Shown one piece after another: positions 5,267 to 9,887 of a stretch of 9,887 bases of DNA (positions within the stretch are counted from its first letter, which is position 1; every line of letters starts with the position of its first letter). Under the pieces are notes generated by a model that was given only the letters and a program-made list of their open reading frames with translations, was not told the origin of the DNA and did not search any database. This DNA comes from Chthonomonas sp. UBA2391 (GTDB lineage: Bacteria > Armatimonadota > Fimbriimonadia > Fimbriimonadales > Fimbriimonadaceae), in NCBI GenBank assembly GCA_002343825.1, contig DDSL01000047.1, forward strand, positions 1 to 9,887, written 5' to 3'. Position numbers and translations under genes: made by a program.

Positions 5267-7216
5267 CTACTGCGCGACCGCGAAGGCTCGCTGATCGAAG
5301 ACCAGGTCTTCGGCGATCTTCCAGATCTCTCCGTCGATGCGGCTCTCGGGCAGGATCTTGCTGAAGTGCACGATGGCGCTTGTCAAACCCGCCTCTCGGG
5401 CGTGGTGCAAGAAGACCGAGTTGAGTACGTGTCGGGCCGCCGGCTTCAGGCCGAAGCTCACGTTGCTCACGCCGAGCGTCGAATTCACGCGGGGATAAGC
5501 AGCCTTGATCATGCGAATCGCCTCGATCGTCTCGATGGCCGATTCGCGGAACTCTTCATCGCCGGATCCCAGCGTGAAGGTCAGGGCATCGATGAAGAGG
5601 TCGTGGTCGGGGAGGCCGGCGGCTCGGGTCCGGTCGATCAGGCGCTCGGCGATGGCGAACTTCTTCTCACGAGATTTGGCCATCCCATCTTCGTCGATGG
5701 TTAACGCGACGACCCCAGCCCCGTATTTTCGGGCGAGTCCGAGAACCTTCTGGGTTCGCTCCTCGCCATCCTCAAAATTGATCGAGTTGATGATCGGCTT
5801 GCCCGCGACCATCTGCAGGGCGGCCTCCACGACCGGCACCTCGGTCGAGTCGATCATGAGCGGGACCGTGATGTGCTGGTTATAGCGCCGAAGAAGCTCT
5901 TGCATGTCGCGGACCTCGTCGCGGCCAACGTAGGCGACACAGACATCTAGGACGTGAGAGCCTTCACCCTCCAGTTCGCGGGCGAGTTCGGTCAGACCCT
6001 CCCAGTTTTCGCCGGCAAGCATCTCGCGGAAGGCCTTGCTGCCGTTGGCGTTAGTCTTTTCGCCGATAATCAAGAAGCTATTGTCTTGCTCGTAGGGTTG
6101 AAATTGGTAAAGCGACGAACAACCGACCAGCTTAAGCCCGGCCTCGCGCTCGCGAGTATTGAGGTGGAAATCGAATCCCGGGTAGAGGTGTCGCACCTGC
6201 ATCCAGTGAGCGGAGCTGGCGTGGGGACGGCCCCCGACAGCCGTGGCGACAGCTTCCAGGTGAGCAGGAGTCGTGCCACAACATCCACCGGCGATCGCGA
6301 CTCCGTGCTCCTCAGCAAACCGAACATGAAACTCTGCCAATTCCGACGGACTGAGTTTGTAGACGGCTCGGCCACCTTCCATCACTGGTAGTCCGGCGTT
6401 GGGCTGGATGCTCAGGGGCCGGGTACTCACTTGGCCAAGCTGACGGACATAGGGAGCCATTTCGACCGGACCGGTGGCGCAGTTCATCCCGATCGCCACC
6501 ACTTCGGGGAAGCATTCGATCATGTTGACGGCGGCGAGGAGGTCGGATCCGAGGAGCATTGTGCCCATCTGTTCGATCGTCACCTGGACGATGATGGGGA
6601 CACGTCGCTCGGTCACCTCCATGGCCTCACGGGCCGCGACTAGACCCGCCTTCACCATGAGAAGATCTTGCAGGGTCTCGAGGAGCAAGACGTCGGCCCC
6701 GCCTTCTAGAAGGCCGCGGAATCCCTCGCGGTAGGTTCGGACCAACTCCTCCCAGCTCACCTGTCCCAGCGAGACCAGCTTGGTGCCGGGGCCGAGAGCG
6801 CCGCAGACGAATCGGGGCTTCTCAGGGGTCGAAAACTTGTCGCAGGCCCGGCGAGCAATTTGGGCGGCAGCCAGCGAAATCTCGTAGTCGAGTTCGGAGA
6901 TGTCGTACTCCCCGAGGACGACGCTGGTTGAACCAAAGGTATTGGTTTCGATCAGGTCGCTGCCGACCGCCAAGTAGCTCTCGTGGACGGCCTGGACTGC
7001 ATCTGGGCGGGTGAGGTTGAGGATCTCGTTGCAACCTTCCAGATACTCCCCATTCAGCCGCTCGGCCGCAGCTCGCGCCTTGGTCGGCAGGTTCGCATTC
7101 GGGTCCAAGATAAAGGCCGAGCGATCGAGATCAGCCCGCTGAAGTTCGGTTCCCATCGCGCCATCAAAGACGAGGACTCTCTGGGAGAGAGCATGCAAAA
7201 ACGGGCTTTCGATCAC
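5267..7216 (-). CDS. metH: Short MetH: homocysteine and methyltetrahydrofolate modules only
   Basis: 649 residues, against roughly 1,200 for complete cobalamin-dependent methionine synthase, which passes a methyl group from methyltetrahydrofolate through B12 to homocysteine. Residues 10-330 are the homocysteine module: DGAMGTELQ at 18-26 and the zinc ligands C246 (GMNCATGP) and C312/C313 (GGCCGTTPAHL). Residues 382-640 are the pterin-binding module: IIGEKTNANGSKAF, DVCVAYVGRDEVRDM, MIDSTE, TIDEDG, DALTFTLGSGDEEF, GVSNVSFGLKPAARHVLNSVFL, the style I know from actinobacterial and cyanobacterial enzymes. It stops at DLVFDQRAFAVAQ, where full MetH continues into the cobalamin module. No B12 domain appears in any frame downstream. 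The GTG start lies 9 bp after the upstream gene and lacks a Shine-Dalgarno site, so coupling is likely. Either methyl transfer uses a B12 protein encoded elsewhere, or this is a shortened copy. Confidence 0.88.
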   Translation of the reverse strand: MIESPFLHALSQRVLVFDGAMGTELQRADLDRSAFILDPNANLPTKARAAAERLNGEYLEGCNEILNLTRPDAVQAVHESYLAVGSDLIETNTFGSTSVVLGEYDISELDYEISLAAAQIARRACDKFSTPEKPRFVCGALGPGTKLVSLGQVSWEELVRTYREGFRGLLEGGADVLLLETLQDLLMVKAGLVAAREAMEVTERRVPIIVQVTIEQMGTMLLGSDLLAAVNMIECFPEVVAIGMNCATGPVEMAPYVRQLGQVSTRPLSIQPNAGLPVMEGGRAVYKLSPSELAEFHVRFAEEHGVAIAGGCCGTTPAHLEAVATAVGGRPHASSAHWMQVRHLYPGFDFHLNTREREAGLKLVGCSSLYQFQPYEQDNSFLIIGEKTNANGSKAFREMLAGENWEGLTELARELEGEGSHVLDVCVAYVGRDEVRDMQELLRRYNQHITVPLMIDSTEVPVVEAALQMVAGKPIINSINFEDGEERTQKVLGLARKYGAGVVALTIDEDGMAKSREKKFAIAERLIDRTRAAGLPDHDLFIDALTFTLGSGDEEFRESAIETIEAIRMIKAAYPRVNSTLGVSNVSFGLKPAARHVLNSVFLHHAREAGLTSAIVHFSKILPESRIDGEIWKIAEDLVFDQRAFAVAQ

Positions 7217-7225
7217 GCCATGAGT

Positions 7226-7816
7226 TTACTTGGTGACTTGGGCCAGAAAGCTGCCCTGAATCGCTCCGTCACGACCGGGCAGGCGCAGCACGATCTTTCC
7301 TGGGATGCGACCATTCTTGATGTTGCCGAGCTTGATCGTGGCCGAGATCTGATCGCTATAGCTCTCCATTTTCGATTTGCCGCGGACTTCGCGGCGGACG
7401 AAGACCGTTGTGATGCCCCGGCCTACGCTGGCCGGTCTCTTCACGGGGAACGATTGGAGCCGATGTTCCTCGGTACCGAACTTCGTGGCTTTCCAGTTCA
7501 GGTTTAGACCTTCGATGGGTTGATTGACCTCTAAGTTGAACCAGATTGAGATCTCGTTATCGGGCACGAACTCGTTCTCAACGTGGAACGCAATTTCGTA
7601 GCTCTGGGCTCGATCTGTGACTTTGCCCGAGAGTTTGGCTTCTGCCGGTTGCATCTTCTTGAGACGGGCAAACGGAGCTCCAAACGGCTCACCCAGGATG
7701 GTTCCGGTGACGCTCGGCTTTGGCCCGCTGGTCGTGCGTGGTTTGGCGAAGAGGCCAGGGGAAACGCCCAGCAAGAAAACGCCGATACCCAGGATGATCG
7801 AAACTTTGCCCTTCAT
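7226..7816 (-). CDS. Secreted protein of unknown function
   Basis: 196 residues. The N-terminus is a clear signal peptide: basic MKGK, a hydrophobic core IILGIGVFLLGVSPG, and a likely signal peptidase I cut after LFA (residue 24). The mature part is rich in alternating polar and hydrophobic residues (for example YEIAFHVENEF, NEISIWFNLEV, TTVFVRREV, ISATIKLGNI, GKIVLRLPGRD), which suggests a beta-sandwich, and it has no cysteine. I recognise no family. It starts 40 bp from a divergent gene that is also probably exported, and ends 9 bp before metH in the same direction, so it probably shares a transcript with metH although a joint function is not obvious. No Shine-Dalgarno site is visible before its ATG; a -10-like GATTAT lies about 30 bases upstream. 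Confidence 0.78.
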   Translation of the reverse strand: MKGKVSIILGIGVFLLGVSPGLFAKPRTTSGPKPSVTGTILGEPFGAPFARLKKMQPAEAKLSGKVTDRAQSYEIAFHVENEFVPDNEISIWFNLEVNQPIEGLNLNWKATKFGTEEHRLQSFPVKRPASVGRGITTVFVRREVRGKSKMESYSDQISATIKLGNIKNGRIPGKIVLRLPGRDGAIQGSFLAQVTK

Positions 7817-7856
7817 ATCGACAATTTTCGGCCTGATTTGTGGGGATAATCACCGC
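7817..7856. promoter_or_regulatory. Divergent promoter region of 40 bp
   Basis: These 40 bases lie between two divergent start codons and must carry both promoters, or their promoters must extend into the coding regions. The segment TGTGGGGATAATCA gives GATAAT on the plus strand and, overlapping it, GATTAT on the minus strand. A TCGACA (7818-7823) resembles a -35 box for the plus strand, but the 21-base spacer is too long for a standard promoter. Confidence 0.4.
7845..7850 (+). promoter_or_regulatory. -10 box of a probable leaderless promoter
   Basis: GATAAT matches TATAAT at five of six positions and ends six bases before the ATG at 7857. This is the same geometry as the box at 4115-4120. 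No Shine-Dalgarno site is present, so the transcript probably starts at or next to the ATG. Confidence 0.5.
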
Positions 7857-8468
7857 ATGTTTGCGAGCATCTTTTGCGCCGTGCTGGTCGCCCAGAGTCA
7901 AGACTTTACCGACGAGCAGATTCTGCAGATGGGGCGCACCCGTTGGTTCGAGGTTTTCACCCAAGAAAACGGCGACTCGACGGCTGGGATGTCGCAAGCC
8001 GAATGGACCTGGGCCGCGGTCGTGGGTCGCAAGAACGACCGCGCGATCGCCCGGCTTCCAAAGGCCGAGGGGCAGGGATGGATCACGTTCCGTAAGGACC
8101 TGCGGACCTTCGGGGAGCAGGCTCTCGACCTTGAGTACTACAGTTCTGGCGGGGGGACGATCTTCAACATCTTTGGCTCCAGTCGCGCGGCTTCTTCCGA
8201 GGATCTTGTCGACCAACTCCTCCGAAACGCGGTCCCGGCGACAACTCCGATCACATCCACCAAAGTTCAAGATCAGCTGAAGAAGTTTCTGAAAGCAAAC
8301 GCAAAAGGTGGCTTTACCGAAGACCATCGCGCGGAAATCCGGCGACTATCTGGGCTCCTGCCCAAGTCTCTCGACCGGGTCCTAAACTTTGCGAAGCGGC
8401 GACCGGCGACGCAGTCGCGAGGGATCCTGAACTTTGTGAACGACTGCCTTGATGACGAACGCTTCTAG
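7857..8468 (+). CDS. Probably exported protein of unknown function
   Basis: 203 residues. I do not recognise a family. The frame is open back to 7617, but that part lies opposite the secreted-protein gene; ATG 7857 is preferred because a -10 box lies just upstream and a short hydrophobic start (MFASIFCAVLVAQSQ) looks like a signal peptide, although it lacks the usual basic residues. The mature part begins DFTDEQILQMGRTRWFEVF, then has an aromatic, beta-rich section (SQAEWTWAAVVGRKNDRAIARL, WITFRKDL, LEYYSSGGGTIFNIFGSSR at 92-110) and a helical C-terminal half (EDLVDQLLRNA, KVQDQLKKFLKANAKGGF, EIRRLSGLLPKSLDRVLNFAKRR). Its TAG stop shares a CTAG with the stop of the gene on the other strand. 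Whether the signal is cleaved is unclear. Confidence 0.75.
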   Translation: MFASIFCAVLVAQSQDFTDEQILQMGRTRWFEVFTQENGDSTAGMSQAEWTWAAVVGRKNDRAIARLPKAEGQGWITFRKDLRTFGEQALDLEYYSSGGGTIFNIFGSSRAASSEDLVDQLLRNAVPATTPITSTKVQDQLKKFLKANAKGGFTEDHRAEIRRLSGLLPKSLDRVLNFAKRRPATQSRGILNFVNDCLDDERF

Positions 8469-8812
8469 CGGCGCCGCGCGGCGAGAATCCGACGCAAGAC
8501 GTTCAGCACCAAGAATCCGGTTGCGATGATGTCGGTCTTCTGGGCCAGCCCTCGGGAGATCAGGGCCGCGGAATCGCTGATCGAGACCGCCCTCTGGCCG
8601 ACGCCTCGGGTGGTCACTTGGACGGTTTCGACCAGCTCTTCAACCTGGGCGGTCATCGATTCAACCCGGCTGGTGAGGGCGGAGACCTTCTGGCCGATCT
8701 CCTTGATGGCGCCAATCAAGAAGAAGAGGGCGATCAGGAGGCCAAAGACGAGCAGGATAGAAAGCGCGAAGAAGACTCCGCTCAGCACTAGCCACCATTG
8801 AGGAATATTCAT
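8465..8812 (-). CDS. Small membrane protein with a coiled coil (DUF948-like architecture)
   Basis: 115 residues. Residues 6-37 form one long hydrophobic segment (LVLSGVFFALSILLVFGLLIALFFLIGAI), followed by a heptad-like region at about 38-75 (EIGQKVSALTSRVESMTAQVEELVETVQ) and a second weaker hydrophobic patch at 96-110 before a basic end (LRRILAARRR). A single membrane anchor followed by repeated polar helices resembles DUF948-type proteins, but the match is by architecture only. The start overlaps the upstream gene's stop as ATGA, and AAGG eight bases before the ATG can serve as ribosome binding site, so it is translationally coupled to the large upstream gene. The stop overlaps the stop of the convergent gene. 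It may be an envelope scaffold or partner protein; the function is unknown. Confidence 0.75.
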   Translation of the reverse strand: MNIPQWWLVLSGVFFALSILLVFGLLIALFFLIGAIKEIGQKVSALTSRVESMTAQVEELVETVQVTTRGVGQRAVSISDSAALISRGLAQKTDIIATGFLVLNVLRRILAARRR

Positions 8813-9887
8813 CGGACTACCTTGATCGAGAGACTCACGGTTTTACCCGCTGGAAGGTCGATGGTGGCCGTGGCCACCCCGCGCTGGACTTCGACGTTGC
8901 GGTTTTGAACCTGGAGCACGGATCCCCACAGCCCCCGAACCTTAAGGAAGGAACGAACATTTTTATCGCTCGGGTTTTCGACTTGCAACTCGGCCCATCG
9001 TTTGCGGTGGTCAAGCGTCAGCTCCTCGATCCGGCCAAAGCCGAGCTCGAATTCGGCTTCGATCTGACGGAGCACGACGCGCTTGCCGACTCCGTCCCAG
9101 GGCCGCACGACATACCGGGTCTCGTCTTGGTCGAAGTGGCAACCAAAGCTGAATGCCCCGGCGCTGCGATTGGGAAGAACATACGCGGCCACCGTTCGGA
9201 GATAGTGGAAATAGCCGAGGCCGCTGGCGCCGGTATAAGGGTTATAGCCATGGTGACGGCTGCTGAGATCGGGGCAGTAGCACATGCTGGCCGCGCCGTC
9301 GCTGCGGACCAAAGCCCACGGGCCGAGCATCCCGCCAAAGGCAAGCCGCATATAAGCGTCGGGAATCGCCAGATAATCCCGCCGAAGTTGCTCAAAGAAA
9401 AGGCTTGAGTTGGGGATCGTCGTGTGGGCGAGACAGGCTTCGCCGCGGTCGATGAGCGCCTTCAGCGGAGTGGAGTCCGCTCCGTCCCAGCTTCGCTTGT
9501 CGCTGCCGTACCACCACCAACTTGGGGCCAGCGAGCGGGCCGCATAGGCACACCGGAGAGTGCGCTCAAGATGTTCGTCGTTTTCGAGGAAGACGGCGGC
9601 GGCGTGGACCTCTTCGAATCCGCTGGTATCGAGCACGGATTCTCCGGCATAGGGATAAGCCTGCTTGACCATTTCCTCGGCTTTGTGCCGGACATGGCGT
9701 TCCAGGCGGGCGGCTTCGTCGTTCATCCGCTCCCGCTTCAGGTCTTCGAGGATGTCGTAGAGACGGGCGTAGCCCAGGATCCCGACGGTGCGGACGTAGT
9801 TGAGCCACCCAAACTCGAACATGGCGATGGCCGTATCGGCGGCTCGCTTCAGATAGACCTTGGGCCGGTGCTGGGTCTCGCCATAGG
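8809..9887 (-). CDS. Large protein, C-terminal part, possibly six-hairpin-glycosidase-like
   Basis: The frame is open to the right edge, so the gene begins outside the window; 358 residues are visible, and the ATG at 9822 is probably internal because the preceding codons (YGETQHRPKVYLKRAADTAI) continue in the same style. The visible N-terminal two thirds are helical, with aromatic loops (SWWWYGSDKRSWDG; AFGGMLGPWALVRSDG; HHGYNPYTGASGLGYFHYLRT; AGAFSFGCHFD), as in alpha/alpha-toroid carbohydrate-active enzymes. The last 120 residues look like a beta-sandwich (RYVVRPWDGVGKRVVLRQIEAEFEL to the VSLSIKVVR end). From memory it resembles DUF5695-type proteins, but I could not verify this. A carbohydrate-related role is an inference. 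It overlaps the downstream membrane-protein gene by ATGA, so the two are probably made together. Confidence 0.6.
   Translation of the reverse strand, partial: YGETQHRPKVYLKRAADTAIAMFEFGWLNYVRTVGILGYARLYDILEDLKRERMNDEAARLERHVRHKAEEMVKQAYPYAGESVLDTSGFEEVHAAAVFLENDEHLERTLRCAYAARSLAPSWWWYGSDKRSWDGADSTPLKALIDRGEACLAHTTIPNSSLFFEQLRRDYLAIPDAYMRLAFGGMLGPWALVRSDGAASMCYCPDLSSRHHGYNPYTGASGLGYFHYLRTVAAYVLPNRSAGAFSFGCHFDQDETRYVVRPWDGVGKRVVLRQIEAEFELGFGRIEELTLDHRKRWAELQVENPSDKNVRSFLKVRGLWGSVLQVQNRNVEVQRGVATATIDLPAGKTVSLSIKVVR

Noticed and set aside
7217..7228. The secreted protein and metH as a single gene split by a stop codon
   Set aside because: They are in the same frame across TAA, but the first carries a signal peptide while MetH is cytoplasmic, and each has complete, coherent domain boundaries.
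7617..7856. Upstream extension of the plus-strand gene at 7857 to an ATG at 7617
   Set aside because: The added 80 codons lie opposite the secreted-protein gene and would hide a good signal-like start and its -10 box. ATG 7857 fits better.
7689..8327. Minus-strand frame of 212 codons opposite the gene at 7857-8468
   Set aside because: It overlaps two better supported genes and has no ribosome site or family resemblance.

Overview
The window looks like ordinary chromosome from a GC-rich bacterium. It is almost fully coding: the longest stretch without a gene is the roughly 120 bp between two divergent genes at 4005-4126. Start codons are mixed (ATG, GTG, TTG). Some genes have good Shine-Dalgarno sites, while others have a -10-like box six bases before the ATG and look leaderless. 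A bacterial translin homologue, a YqhQ/DUF1385 membrane protein, an actinobacterial/cyanobacterial-style MetH and leaderless starts would fit Armatimonadota (Fimbriimonas-like), Chloroflexota or Deinococcota. This placement is a weak inference; no rRNA or other marker is present to settle it.

Layout. (1) 1-3783, plus strand: a tight operon of leuS (5' end outside the window), radC and a translin-family gene, with a 9-bp gap and then an ATGA overlap. (2) 3798-4004, minus strand: a 68-residue protein of unknown function with a near-perfect Shine-Dalgarno site and its own terminator, whose hairpin starts inside the coding sequence. (3) 4127-5215, plus strand: a DUF1385/YqhQ-like membrane protein. 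Its probable -10 box lies at the exact centre of a perfect 8-bp inverted repeat that also contains the start codon. (4) 7816-5267, minus strand: a small secreted protein of unknown function followed by a short MetH that has the homocysteine and folate modules but neither the cobalamin nor the reactivation module. (5) 7857-8468, plus strand: a probably exported protein of unknown function, divergent from (4). (6) 9887-8465, minus strand: the C-terminal part of a large, possibly six-hairpin-glycosidase-like protein, coupled by ATGA to a one-helix membrane protein with a coiled coil.

How the genes fit together. leuS and metH are housekeeping genes (leucyl-tRNA and methionine supply). RadC and translin are both linked to nucleic acids and are translationally coupled, so they are the most plausible functional pair here. 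The other genes look like cell-envelope or secreted proteins with no clear shared pathway. No tRNA, rRNA, CRISPR array, insertion sequence or phage gene was seen.

The points most worth a second look are the radC-translin coupling, the MetH without its B12 domain, the operator-like inverted repeat at 4103-4132, and the extra segment of about 60 residues in the LeuRS editing domain.
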